NCBI RefSeq assembly: GCF_050003625.1
Contig: NC_134400.1
Location: 61,690,241-61,754,240 of the forward strand
Source: Haematobia irritans
Lineage: Eukaryota > Arthropoda > Insecta > Diptera > Muscidae
Reading direction: 5' to 3'
Length of the DNA stretch: 64,000 nucleotides
The position numbers were made by a program, and so were the translations under genes. This document shows, one piece after another, positions 52,747-64,000 of this stretch. How positions within the stretch are numbered: position 1 is the first letter of the stretch; every line of letters starts with the position of its first letter. The notes under the pieces are model-generated. The model saw nothing but the letters and a program-made list of their open reading frames with translations. It had not been told where the DNA came from and searched no databases.

Positions 52747-54912
52747 ACAAGTATATACGGCCGTAAGTTCGGCCAGGCCGAAGCTTATGTACCCTCCATC
52801 ATGGATTGCGTAGAAACTTCTTCTAAACACTGGCATCCACAATGGAATTACTTAAGTTGCGGTAACGCTTGCCGATGGCAAGGTATCTTAAAACCTCCTA
52901 ACACCATCTTCTAAATTGTATGTAAGTCCATACGTGGTATATATTAAATCAAAAAAGATCGATCCAATACGTATATAATTCAGTTTGACAAAGTAGACAT
53001 AAAATTTTGACAAAATTTTCTACAGAAATAAAATTTTAACAAAATTTTCTATAGAAATAAAATTTTCACAAAATTTTCTATAGAAATAAAAATTTTGACA
53101 AAATATTCTATAGAAAGAAAATTTTGACAAAAATTTCTACAGAAATAAAATTTTAACAAAATTTTCTATAGAAATAAAATCTTGACAAAATTTTCAATAG
53201 AAATAAAATTTTGAAAATGATGAAAATTTTATTATGAACCGAATAAAATTTTAACAATATTTTCTCTAGAAACAAAATGTTGACAACATTTTCTATAGAA
53301 ATAACATTTTGACAAAGTTTACTATAGACATAAAATTTTGGTAGATTATTTTTGGCTCTAGTGGCAACCATGATTATGAACCGATATGGTACAATTTTTG
53401 TATGATTGGACCAATTTTGGTATGGTTGTTAGCGACCATATACTAACACCACGTTCCTAATTTGAACCGGATCGGATGAATTTTGCTCCTCCAAGAGGCT
53501 CCGGAGGTCAAATCTGGAGAACGTTTTATATGGGGGCTATATATAATTATGGACCGATATGGACCAATTCTGGCACGGTTGTTAAAGATCATATACTAAC
53601 ACCATGTTCCAAATTACAACCGGCTTGGATGAAATTTGCTTCTCTTGGAGACTTCGCAAGCCAAATCTGGGGATCGGTTTATATGGGGGCTATATATAAT
53701 TATGAACCGATATGGACCAATTTTTGCATGGTTGTTAGAGACCATATACCAACATCATGTACCAAATTTCAGCCGGATCGGATGAAATTTGCTTCTCTTT
53801 GAGGCTCCGCAAGCCAAATCTGGGGATCGGTTTATATGGGGGTTATATATAATTATGGACCGATGTGGACCAATTTTTGCATGGTTGTTAGAGACCATAT
53901 ACCAACACCATGTACCAAATTTCAGCCGGATCGGATGAAATATGCTTCTCTTAGAGGCTCCACAAGCCAAATCTGAGGATCGGTTTATATGGGGGCTATA
54001 TATAATTAAGGACCGATATCGACCAATTTTTGCATGGTTGTTAGAGACCATATACCAACATCATGTACCAAATTTCAGCCGGATCGGATGAAATTTGCTT
54101 CTCTTTGAGGCTCCGCAAGCCAAATCTGGGGATCGGTTTATATGGGGGCTATATATAATTATGGATCGATGTGGACCAATTTTTGCATGGTTATTAGAGA
54201 CCATATACCAACACTATGTACCAAATTTCAGCCGGATCGGATGAAATTTGCTTCTCGTTTAGGCTCCGCAAGCCAAATCTGGGGATCGGTTTATATGGGG
54301 GCTATATATAATTATGGACCGATGTGGACCAATTTTTGCATGGTTGTTAGAGACCATAAACCAACACCATGTACAAAATTTCAGCCGGATAGGAAGAAAT
54401 TTGCTTTTGTTTTAGGCTCCGCAAGCCAAATCTGGGGATCGGTTTATATGGGGGCTATATATAATTACGGTCCGATGTGGACCAATTTTTGCATGGTTGT
54501 TAGAGACCATATTCCAACACCATATACCAAATTTCAGCCGGATCGGATGAAATATGCTTCTGTTAGAGGCTCCACAAGCCAAATCTGAGGGTCCCTTTAT
54601 ATGGGGGCTATACGTAAAAGTGGACCGATATGGCCCATTTTCAATACCATCCGACCTACATCGATAACAACTACTTGTGCCAAGTTTCAAGTCGATAGCT
54701 TGTTTCGTTCGGAAGTTAGCGTGATTTCAACAGACGGACGGACGGACGGACGGACGGACGGACGGACGGACGGACGGACATGCTTAGATCGACTCAGAAT
54801 TTCACCACGACCCAGAATATATATACTTTATGGGGTCTTAGAGCAATATTTCGATGTGTTACAAACGGAATGACAAAGTTAATATACCCCCATCCTATGA
54901 TGGAGGGTATAA
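52747..54912 (+). mobile_element. Helitron-derived element, family A copy 3, full-length
   Basis: The most complete copy. The left end ACAAGTATATACGGCCGTAA with the TTCGGCCAGGCCGAA palindrome is at 52747-52783. The 29-bp array is at about 52985-53345, with eight or nine 153-bp repeats following (53460-54600). A long GGAC repeat occupies 54733-54778, and the terminal hairpin ATATACCCCCATCCTATGAT/GGAGGGTATA is at 54881-54910. Repeat spacing is exactly 153 (ATGGGGGCTATATA at 54142 and 54295). No protein gene. Confidence 0.82.
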
Positions 54913-55021
54913 AAAAACATTTATTTCGAAAAAAGTAGGTCAACTTGACTTCAATTTGCAAAAACTGATTTAATTTGAGCAATAGTGGAAATGTAGCATA
55001 TTTTCCGTCAAATTAAAATTT

Positions 55022-55400
55022 AAGGTGAGTACTATGTTCGGTTTTTTCACCAAAACCCAAAATTAAAAGTACAAATATATTTATGATTGCAAATAATTAT
55101 ATACTTCTAACCCCCATTTTCATAAAGCTCCGTTAGTGTTTCGTTAACTAACCAACTTTTAAACCGTATTATGGACGAAGCTGTCATCTTTATATTTCAC
55201 AGGCCAGTTAGGAACTTAACTGGTGAAAATTTTCCAATTAAAGTTAACCGGAGGGAAGATATTTGCAATTTACTTTTTGTTAACTGGCAGTTAAAGCCTA
55301 ACGGAGCTACATGAAAATGACCGTAAATTAATTAATTAAAAAAAGTAACCGTGAAAACAAGCTGGTTTTCAGGTTGAAAACTGAACATAGTACTCAACAT
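55022..55400. repeat. MITE family F copy 3, hosting another MITE
   Basis: The left end AAGGTGAGTACTATGTTCGG and the right end, reversed, ATGTTGAGTACTATGTTCAG, with AACCGTGAAAACAAG inside. A 205-bp inverted-repeat element sits at 55115-55319. Confidence 0.65.
55115..55319. repeat. MITE, 205 bp (CATTTTCATNNAGCTCCGTTAG ends)
   Basis: The left end CATTTTCATAAAGCTCCGTT and the right end, reversed, CATTTTCATGTAGCTCCGTT are nearly the same. Inside, AACTGG and GTTAACT words repeat in both orientations. Nested in family F copy 3. Confidence 0.7.
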
Positions 55401-55404
55401 TAAG

Positions 55405-56094
55405 GTGGAAATCTTAGCTCAAGATTTAAGGAATCGTCGGTATTATGCGAGAGGATTTATGGAATCGTCGGTATCATGCGAGAGGATTACAAACCCATTC
55501 TGTCCGATGTAATGTTGTCATAGGCTTCTTCCGAAATTCTGTAAGCTTGGGTGTTTCAACTAAGTGGAAATTGGAAGCAAAATGTTACAAAAAAGTCTGG
55601 GAATCTCTATATAGACCAGAGACAGAAGTGGCAAAAAAACCCAAAGGATATCACTGACTATTTAATCCACTAAATGCGAAGAAGGCGCGCATGGATACGG
55701 TATCAATTAACATTTAGCATTAAACCTTATTATAATCGTAGGCAATATGTTCCAAAATCTTAAAATACTAATTAATAAACCACATATGCTTATTTCCATT
55801 AAAATTAAGTGTTATTTTCAGATGATGATTGATGGCCGCAAATGTTTTGAGATTATATTCTTAGTATATATAACTCAGTTAAAGTTAGGATTAATTTCGA
55901 AGATCTGAGATACACACGTTCGTGTTGCAAAGCAAACCTTGTTCGTTTGTTACAGTTTTTTTGTGTATCTCTCCTACAAGTTCAAATTGTGATTACCAAA
56001 AGCATGTAGTTATTACCAAATTATTGTTTTTGCCGTAGATAAAAATATTTTTATTCTAAAGCCGCAATTGAGTTCGTTTATATCAAGCACTGAA
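55405..56094. other. No gene recognised
   Basis: It contains a short local duplication (GGAATCGTCGGTAT at 55431-55444 and again at 55461-55474, with ATGCGAGAGGATT beside each). A 70-codon frame over it has no recognisable family. Confidence 0.4.
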
Positions 56095-56096
56095 TA

Positions 56097-56628
56097 CACA
56101 CAAAAAAAAATTTTTCTGATTCAATCACCAAATTAATTGATCCAATTAATTTTTTAATTGAAATGTCTTCAATCACGAAAATGATAGAATCAATCACAGT
56201 TTTAATTGGGCATAGAAAAAATTCTTGATTAAAAAATTAATTGATTTTTTCAGCAAATTTCAATTGATTTTTTAATTGATTCAATTAAAAATTTAATTGA
56301 TGTTGATTGCAAAACTCAATTAATTTATTAATTAAAAAAGGTAACTATTTTTAATTACTTTCTGAATTGGCTTAGAGTTTTTATTTGGATTAACAAATGA
56401 TTGTTTGAAATACAATTTTAATTAGTCTTCCGAATTAGATTAAAAAGTTAATTGTATCAATTAATTTTTTAATTACAAATTTTAAAATTTTCAATCATTG
56501 ACTTAATTAACTTAATGTTTCTATCATGATTAAAAAGTTAATTGTATCAATTAATTTATGAATTGAAAAAATTTTCAACTTCAATTAACTTTTTAATTAG
56601 AAATATTTTGGTGATATTTTTTTCTGTG
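56097..56628. repeat. TA-flanked MITE, 532 bp, full of AATTAATTGA words
   Basis: Ends CACACAAAAAAAAATTTTTC and, reversed, CACAGAAAAAAATATCACC lie between TA dinucleotides (56095-56096, 56629-56630). The inside is built of AATTAATTGA/TCAATTAATT and TTTTTAATTG words. A partial relative is seen at about 62695-62930. Confidence 0.75.
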
Positions 56629-56630
56629 TA

Positions 56631-57150
56631 TGACACATCTGGGTATTTCGAGTTACAAATGTAATGTAGGACGATGCCCCAAATTTACCCTTTCGAAATC
56701 GCACGAGAATTTTTGCAATATATCGAAAAATTATATCTATGATAGAATTTAGTTTATCAGATCTAACAGAGGTAGGAATGCAATACCCTTTAGAATATCA
56801 AGCCTTGTATTCGAATGGCAGTTTTTTATTGGCACAATTAGAGTTGGTCTGTCGTTGTGACGTTTACGACTATATTAATGCGTATGTCGGAAAATCGTAA
56901 ACCTAATGTAAAAACCTAATTTTAAATAAAAGGTGGAATTGTGAATATTTTTTAATTTCATTTAATTGGCTCCCCTAATAATATCGTATTTATTGAAAAC
57001 TCTACTAATTTTACATCTGTCATTCGCAACTTCAAAATATTCTAGGTTTGCGTTGTCCATATTGTCCATCCAAGCTTTTGTTGCATCTGCGAATGACTAG
57101 CTACAATTTTGAAAAAATTTAATTAGTATGGAAATTGACTGTAAAATTGT
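56631..57150. other. No gene recognised
   Basis: Unique-looking AT-rich sequence without a supported exon. Confidence 0.4.
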
Positions 57151-57152
57151 TG

Positions 57153-57520
57153 TTATACCCTCCGCCATATGAGGAGGGTATAACATATCGAAATATTGCT
57201 CTAAGACCCCATAAAGTATATATATTCTGGGTCGTGGTGAAATTCTGAGTCGATCTAAGCATGTCCGTCCGTCCGTCCGTCTGTTGAAATCACGCTAACT
57301 TCCGAACGAAACAAGCTATCGACTTGAAACTTGGCACAAGTAGTTTTTAGTGATGTAGGTCGGATGGTTTTCTAAATGGTCCATATCGGTTCACTTTTAC
57401 ATATAGCCCCCCATATATGGCTTACGTAGCCACTAAGAGAAGCATATTTCATTCGATCTGGCTGAAATTTGGTACATGGTGTTAGTATATGGTATCCAAC
57501 AAACGTGCAAAAATTGTTCA
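57153..57520 (-). mobile_element. Helitron-derived element, family A copy 4, truncated
   Basis: It starts with the terminal hairpin TATACCCTCCGCCATATGAG/GAGGGTATA (57155-57183), then ATATTGCTCTAAGACCCCAT, a GTCCGTCCGTCCGTCTG tract, and just over one repeat unit before the match ends near 57520. Confidence 0.7.
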
Positions 57521-58004
57521 TTGTAATTTTGACTTGGAATCTCCCATTGAAATAAGTCTATTCTCGAGTTTAATTAAACTCGTTAATAATTTTATGAACA
57601 TTAGTGAGAATTTAAAATTCTTCGCACATATCATCATTTTTGATATCATCGAATTCGCAGCATTAATGAAACGACTTAAGTATTGTGAGTTTGCAACGTT
57701 GAATTTGAAAACCTATTTATGATTTTCATTTTTTTTTATATAAAAATAAACAAGTATGTTAAATACACAAAGTTGCGCTAAAGGCTTTCGTGCACAATAA
57801 CATTACTTGGGTTGTGGTAGCAGTTGCCGATGGCAATATATAGTTTTATTTCTTAACATTGTCTTCTAAATTGTTAGTTAGTTTCTTTATTATAAATGAA
57901 TGCTTGAAGTCTGATATTTATGAAATAAAGCTGTGGTTGAACTTATGATTTAAGTTCCTAAATTTATGTTTAGTTTAATAAATAAAGCTCTTTTATTATT
58001 TTTT
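57521..58004. repeat. Mixed: dispersed repeat shared with 9160-9255, otherwise unassigned
   Basis: Bases 57705-57800 match the short repeat at 9160-9255 and run into a diverged family A left-end sequence (TTACTTGGGTTGTGGTAG). The rest shows no gene. Confidence 0.4.
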
Positions 58005-59634
58005 ATACCCTCCACCATAGGGTGAGGGTATACTAACTTTGTCATTCCGTTTGTAACACATCGAAATATTGCTCTAATCCGGCTGAAATTTGGTAAATGG
58101 TGTTACTATATGGTCTCTAACAACCATGCAAAAATTGGTCCATATCAATCCATAATTACATATAGCCACCATATAAACCGATCCCCCGATTTGGCTTGCG
58201 GAGCCTCTAAGAGAACCAAATTTCATCCGATCCGACTTAAATTTGGTACATGGTGTTGGTATATGTTCTCTAATGACCATGCAAAAATTGGTCCACATCG
58301 GCCCATAATTATATATAGCCCCCATATAAACCGATCCCCAGATTTGAGCTCCGGAGCCTTTTAGAGGAGCAAAAGTCATCCGATCCGATTGAAATTTGGT
58401 ACGGGGTGTTAGTATATTGTCTCTAACAACCATGCCAAAAGTGGTCCATATCGGTCCATAATTATATATAGCCCCCATATAAGCCGATCACCAGATTTAA
58501 CCTCCGTAGCCTTTTAGAGGAGCAAAATTCATCCGATCCGGTTGAAAATTGGTACGTGGTGTTAGTATATGGTCTCTAACAACCATGCAAGAATTGGTCC
58601 ATATCGGTCCATAATTATATATACCCCCATACAAATCGATCCCCAGATTTGTCCTCCGGAGCCTCTTGGAGGAGCTAAATTGATACGATCCGGTTGAAAT
58701 TTGGAACATGGTGTTAGAATGTGGTCTCTAACAAACACGCAAGAATTGATCCATATAGGTCCATAATTATATATAGCCCCCCATATAAACCGTTCCACAG
58801 ATTTGATTTCCGGAGCCTCTTGGAGGACCAAAATTCATCCGATCCGGTTGAAATTTGCAATGTGGTGTTAGTATAAGGCCGCTTATAACCATGCCATAAT
58901 TGGTCCATATCGGTCCATAGTTATATATATCCGATCCCCAATCACAACAAAATTGGTCCATATCGGTTCATAATCATGGTTGCCACTCGAGCCAAAAAAA
59001 ATCTACCAAAATTTTATTTTTATAGAAAACATTGTCAAAATGTTATTTCTATAGAAAAATTTGTCAAAATTTTATTTATATAGAAAATTTTGTCAAAATT
59101 TTATTTCTATAGAACATTTTGTCAAAATTTTATTTCTATAGAAAATTTTGTCAAAATTTTATTTCTATAGAAAATTTTGTCAAAATTTTATTTCTGTAGA
59201 AAATTTTGTCAAAATTTTATTTCTGTAGAAAATTTTGTCAAAATTTTATTTCTATAGAATATTTTGTCAAAATTTTATTTGTACAGAAAATTTTTTCCAA
59301 AATTTAATTTCTATAGAATTTTTTTTCCAAATTTTACTTCTATAGAAAATGTTGTCAACATTTCATTTTGTCAAAATTTTATTTCTATAGAAACATTAAA
59401 CTTAATTATATACGTATTTAATCGGCCTTTTTAGTTTAATATATACTACGTATGGACTATGTGGTATATATTACGGTGTTAGGAAGTTTTAAGATACCTT
59501 GCCATCGGCAAGTGTTACCGCAACCCAAGTAATTCGATTTTGGATGACAGACTTCAGTAGAAGTTTCTACGCAATCCATGGTGGAGGGTATATAAGCTCC
59601 TGCCTGTCCGAACTTACGGCCGTATATACTTGTT
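58005..59634 (-). mobile_element. Helitron-derived element, family A copy 5, internally deleted
   Basis: The right terminal hairpin TATACCCTCCACCATAGGGT lies at 58006 and the left end (TTACGGCCGTATATACTTGT, minus orientation) at about 59613-59632. After ATATTGCTCTAA near 58075 it jumps straight into a 153-bp repeat, so the GTCC tract is deleted. Six repeats (58075-58940) and a long 29-bp array (59005-59390) follow. Confidence 0.8.
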
Positions 59635-59663
59635 TATTCAGATTTTTAGTCAATTTAATTAAA

Positions 59664-60118
59664 ATAAGTATATACGGCCGTAAGTTCGGAAGCTTTTGTA
59701 CCCTCCTATTACCTAACACCGTCTTCTAAATTGTAGGTAAGTCTATACGTGGTATATATTAAATTAAAAAAAAAACGATTAAATACGTATATCATTCAGT
59801 TTGACAAAATTTTCTATAGAAATAAGATTTTAATAAAATTTTCTATAGATATAAAATTTTGACAAAATTTTCTATAGAAATAAAATTTGTACAAAATTTT
59901 CTATAGAAATAAAATTTTGACAAAATTTTCTATAGAAATAAAATTTTGACAAAATTTTCTATAGAAATAAAATTTTGGTTGATTATTTTTGGATCGAGTG
60001 GCAACCATGAATATTAACCGATATGGACCAATTTTTGTGTGATTGGGGATCTGATATATATAACTATAGACCGATATGGACCAATTTTGGTATGGTTGTT
60101 AGCGGCCACATGCTAACA
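59664..60118 (+). mobile_element. Helitron-derived element, family A copy 6, truncated
   Basis: AAGTATATACGGCCGTAAGT at 59666 is followed by a deleted 5' stretch, the TTCTAAATTGTAGGTAAGTC segment, a 29-bp array (59800-59970) and the start of the repeats, broken off at about 60118 beside CACACTGAAAAAAAGCATGC. That sequence looks like another element's end, but its partner end was not found. Confidence 0.7.
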
Positions 60119-62690
60119 CCACACTGAAAAAAAGCATGCCCCGTTCTAACGATTTTGTCTTTAATTTAAAAATGTTGGTATAGATTCCGAGCCAAAGAAG
60201 CGCAGAATACAAATAAATATTGTCGTGAGGCCGAAGATTTCATGTCCTTAAAATACGAGTTTTGCTTAGTATAGAAGATATAAAGTTATTTCGCTTTTAC
60301 TAAAAGTCGATAAAATTGTCAATGAATTCGTTTTGTCCTTGTAGCTAGGTGATTCGACTTAAAAATGGGTATTTTTACATGAAAGAAAATGTTGCTTGAA
60401 TAAGGTCAATTTGACTTTTGAAAAAGTCCTCTAAATTAATGAAATCGTCTGTAAATTTGTTAAAACTATAGCATTTAGTTAGGTTGCCAATAGCACTTTA
60501 AAATGTAAACTCTGTAAAGACGAAGTGAAGGCATATCATTTCTTTTCAGAAAAGAAAACACCATAAAACAGAATAATATCCAAGAAATAAAATAAAGTTA
60601 AAATGGCTGTAGAGTCCCATTTTGACTGCATTTGTGGGATTGCAGCAATTTCAATTGAAAATTAATTGTGGGAAATTCTAATTTAGTAAAGTTTAATTTA
60701 ATTTCGTGATTGCAATCATGAAATATTTTTCTGTATCACAAATAAGATACACGATGATTGATTTGATTTGTGAAAGATTGCGAAATTTTTTGGTTTTCGA
60801 TGATCGTTAATGACGTCATGTACTGGTAAATGAGATTCGTATCACCATGAAATTATCCAACTGACTAAAATTTCGCGTAATCTTCATCTACCATTCAAAT
60901 TCAAAGCAGAGCTGAACTGAAAAGTTACATTGCCTTCATCATTAATGTTTCTGGTATTTGTGATAGATTTCTCCAAATCTGAGGCGTTGCTCGGAAATCA
61001 TTTGTAATGCATATAGCTGTCTTATTACATACAAAAATCCAATTAATAAATTATGCATCCGAGACCGCGGAACCCATTTCAAGATTTATTTATAAATGCT
61101 AGGAAAGCGGGGTCTAACATTCCTAAAGAAAGCAAAACAATTATGTGGAATTTGGGCTTGTACATATCATCTTCCTATCATAATAATTTAAGATCTCATT
61201 ATGTATCCTCCTTAGACTCATTTAACTATTCCCGAAAGCATTCTATGCCCACAGAGCATATTCAATATCCGACAACAAATTAAATACTGAATATTCTCCC
61301 ATCGATATCAGTTACAGATTCAAAAGAAAACGTGGGGTTTACAAAAAAAAAATACTGTAATAAATTGAAGCCCCTAAATCATAGACAGCTTCGGAGAACG
61401 AAGGGAAATTCTCATCGAAACAAAACTATTCCCCAGGTGTAAATATCATTAATAAATAACGCATCGTTTATCAAATATCATTTAAGCGATCGCAGGCATA
61501 AATGCTGTGGGTTGTGGCATGGGTATGCTGCACTCCTAATCAATGGCATCAATTAGGAAATGTTGAGAAGCAAAGTTTATGGCATGAAATTCAATTACAT
61601 TCTCCCATAAGATAGCCGACAATGTAAGAAACAAATCCAACTACAACATGCTGAGTACTACATCATTACGAAACCCTACCAGGTAGTGTATTTAGGCAAA
61701 CGCAGTAACCATGGGGTGGGGAGAGGGAAGGATTGCATTACATGCAATCGGCAGCATTACATGAAATTTAAGTGATATCTTAACAAACCTCCTCTATCGA
61801 AAACAATGCCAAAGGACAATGGCTTCATATAGAATAAGCCTTAAAAAAAGAACATCTGCATCCTGATCTCTATATTTCACACTGTCGAACCTCTCTGCTT
61901 TGTTCCTTCTCACCCAGGGTATTTCAAAAGAATGTCTGTCTAACAAAGGAGAAGCGAAAATGGATTCTTCACAGGTAGCCGATTGATTCAGGGGAAGAAA
62001 GGATATCTATGCAATCTAAATACACAAAATTAAATGAAACTACAAACAAATGTGGACAAAAAGATTTTTACATTTTTGGGTTGCTAAAAAGAGACATTTT
62101 TGGCATGTTGAGCTGTCTGGATAATCCATGTAATAATCCTACGCCCTTTGAGACCTTTTCACAGTTTGCTCTATTTATGCTGAATATTCCATTGAATTGT
62201 GTCGCAGTTTATGATACTTTTGACACCTTCTGTTTTTCCATTTATGCGATATTTCCTAAAATGCAAGTGGCCAAGAAAAAACAAATATATTCATTGGCGC
62301 AGAGTTTGGCTATTGTTAACGTAAAGTCTGCATTGAAAAGAAATACATAAGGATTAAGGCACTAAGCTCTGGCATGAAAGGAATGACATTGTGTTTTAAA
62401 ATTCGATTTACAGCATTGAAACTTTTTCAAGGTCATGTTGTTGCGTTATCATTTTCTTAATCACTTTTGCACATTCTTTAGATTTGGAGTAGACCGTAAT
62501 CATGACAAACAATCTATAAATCGGCCATCAATGCATATTATGGAAATACCACATGCCAACTATACAAAAATTCTATGATTTTCTGACGATATCTGTTTGC
62601 TCTTTGAGACTCTGTCTGCCTCTCAGTATTCCCTCAATAGATACGTCATGTCTAATCCAATCATTCATTCTACATTCTTCAAAAGCGCAC
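60119..62690. other. Mostly unique sequence, no gene recognised
   Basis: AT-rich; open frames at 61053-61283 and 62009-62350 have ordinary composition, no recognisable domains and no convincing splice context. Confidence 0.4.
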
Positions 62691-62694
62691 AGGA

Positions 62695-62930
62695 ATTTTT
62701 TTTCTGAATTAATCATGAACTTAAATGATCAAATAAATTTTTTCATTGAAATTGCTTCAATCACGAAAATGATAGTATAAATCACAAAATTAATTAGAAC
62801 TAAATATTAAGCTTGATTAAAAAATTAATCAATTTCTTTGATTCTTTCAATTATTTATTTAATTGGATCAATGATGCAATGTAATTGGTTTTTGCCACAA
62901 CACTCAATTAAATCTATTGAGTCCGGTAGT
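62695..62930. repeat. Partial relative of the 56097 MITE
   Basis: AATTGCTTCAATCACGAAAA and TGATAGTATAAATCAC near 62750-62785 closely match the left part of the 56097 element (TCTTCAATCACGAAAATGAT), and the AATTAAT/ATTAATT word style continues. The terminal CACACAAAA sequence is not preserved. Confidence 0.5.
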
Positions 62931-62947
62931 CACATATTTATTTATTA

Positions 62948-64000
62948 ACAAGTATATACGGCCGTAAGTTCGGCCAGGCCGAAGCTTATGTACCCTCCAT
63001 CATGGATTGCGTAGAAACTTCTTCTAAACACTGCCATCCACAATCGAATTACTTAAGTTGCGGTAACGCTTGCCGATGGCAAGGTATCTTTAAACCTCCT
63101 TACACCATCTTCTAAATTGTATGTAAGTCCATACGTGGTATATATTAAATCAAAAAAGATCGATCCAATACTTATATAATTCAGTTTGACAAAGTAGACA
63201 TACAATTTTGACAAAATTTTCTACAGAAATAAAATTTTAACAAAATTTTCTATAGAAATAAACTTTTGACAAAATTTTCTATAGAAATAAAATCTTGGTA
63301 GATTATTTGTGGCTCGAGTGGCAACCATGATTATGAACCGAATAAAATTTGAACAAAATTTTCTATACAAATAAAACTTTGACAAAATTTTCTATAGAAA
63401 TAAAATTTTGACAAAATTTTCTATAGAAATAAAATTTTGACAAAATTTTCTATAGAAATAAATTTTTGGTAGATTATTTTTGGCTCTAGTGGCAACCATG
63501 ATTATGAACCGATATGGACCAATTTTTGTGTGATTGGACCAATTTTGGTATGGTTGTTAGCGACCATATACTAACACCACGTTCCTAATTTGAACCGGAT
63601 CGGATGAATTTTGCTCCTCCAAGAGGCTCCGGAGGTCAAATCTGGAGAACGTTTTATATGGGGGCTATATATAATTATGGACCGATATGGACCAATTCTG
63701 GCACGGTTGTTAAAGATCATATACTAACACCATGTTCCAAATTACAACCGGTTTGGATGAAATTTGCTTCTCTTGGAGACTTCGCAAGCCAAATCTGGGG
63801 ATCGGTTTATATGGGGGCTATATATAATTATTAACCGATGTGGACCAATTTTTGCATGGTTGTTAGAGACCATATACCAACATCATGTACCAAATTTCAG
63901 CCGGATCGGATGAAATTTGCTTCTCTTTGAGGCTCCGCAAGCCAAATCTGGGGATCGTTTTATATGGGGGTTATATATAATTATGGACCGATGTGGACCA
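62948..64000 (+). mobile_element. Helitron-derived element, family A copy 7, runs off the window
   Basis: It has the same left end as copy 3 (ACAAGTATATACGGCCGTAA with the TTCGGCCAGGCCGAA palindrome) and then an almost base-for-base match to copy 3 through the first two 153-bp repeats (compare 63560-63830 with 53430-53700). The TGGTTGCCACTCGAGCC-type flank occurs twice around the 29-bp array (63310 and 63487). Confidence 0.8.

Noticed and set aside
53476..54588. Long open frames on both strands in the 153-bp repeats as a repeat protein gene
   Set aside because: The period is divisible by three, frames exist on both strands of every copy and orientation, and the sequence is a dispersed Helitron-derived repeat with no start context or splice structure.
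62009..62350. 113-codon frame with Cys/Phe-rich peptide as a secreted protein
   Set aside because: No signal peptide, no family resemblance and ordinary AT-rich composition; chance is more likely.

Overview
This is a 64-kb stretch of eukaryotic, AT-rich, repeat-saturated nuclear DNA. The repeats point to a calyptrate (muscid-like) fly: DINE/mini-me-type Helitron-derived elements with (GTCY)n microsatellites and 153-bp internal repeats, tRNA-derived SINEs, many TA-flanked MITEs, a DD37E mariner, CR1/Jockey-like LINEs and a Penelope-like element. Species was inferred from repeat style only; nothing here fixes it.

Only one host gene is convincingly visible. It is a ten-exon gene on the minus strand (30906-35002) for a secreted or surface-anchored DBH/PHM-family protein of the MOXD1-like type (DOMON domain plus two copper type II monooxygenase domains, 707 residues). 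Every intron has GT-AG borders and all phases close. Four of the six copper ligands that the family needs appear replaced (QQ for HH, RTH for HTH, Ser for Met), so it reads as a pseudoenzyme. Unique sequence with no recognisable coding exons lies downstream (26.5-30.9 kb) and upstream (35.1-44.4 kb).

Left flank, 1-26.4 kb, is a transposon graveyard. It holds a Helitron-derived element (1-1735), a foldback MITE, a 1267-bp DD37E mariner with perfect 28-bp ends, AACATAT-type repeats and a hAT-type MITE made almost only of CTCACG motifs. An old LINE is cut into four pieces by a Harbinger element, a SINE and a TA-flanked element, and the last of these carries a second, much fresher LINE (932 open codons). 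Next come an X-element-like ORF1 fragment split by an AT-flanked transposon that itself hosts a third Helitron-derived family, more Helitron-derived copies, and a 588-bp direct duplication.

Right flank, 44.4-64 kb, holds a decayed mariner and several MITEs, two of them identical over 228 bp. A 3.6-kb hAT-type element (48862-52470) contains an AT-flanked element, a palindromic MITE and a Helitron-derived array. That array is interrupted by a Penelope-like fragment with perfect inverted repeats, itself hit by one of the identical MITEs. The window ends in four more Helitron-derived copies.

No array of cooperating genes, CRISPR, operon or prokaryotic system is present. The strongest candidates for new biology are the copper-ligand-less MOXD1-like protein, the conserved 153-bp period across three diverged Helitron-derived families, and the hammerhead-like fold in the Penelope inverted repeats.
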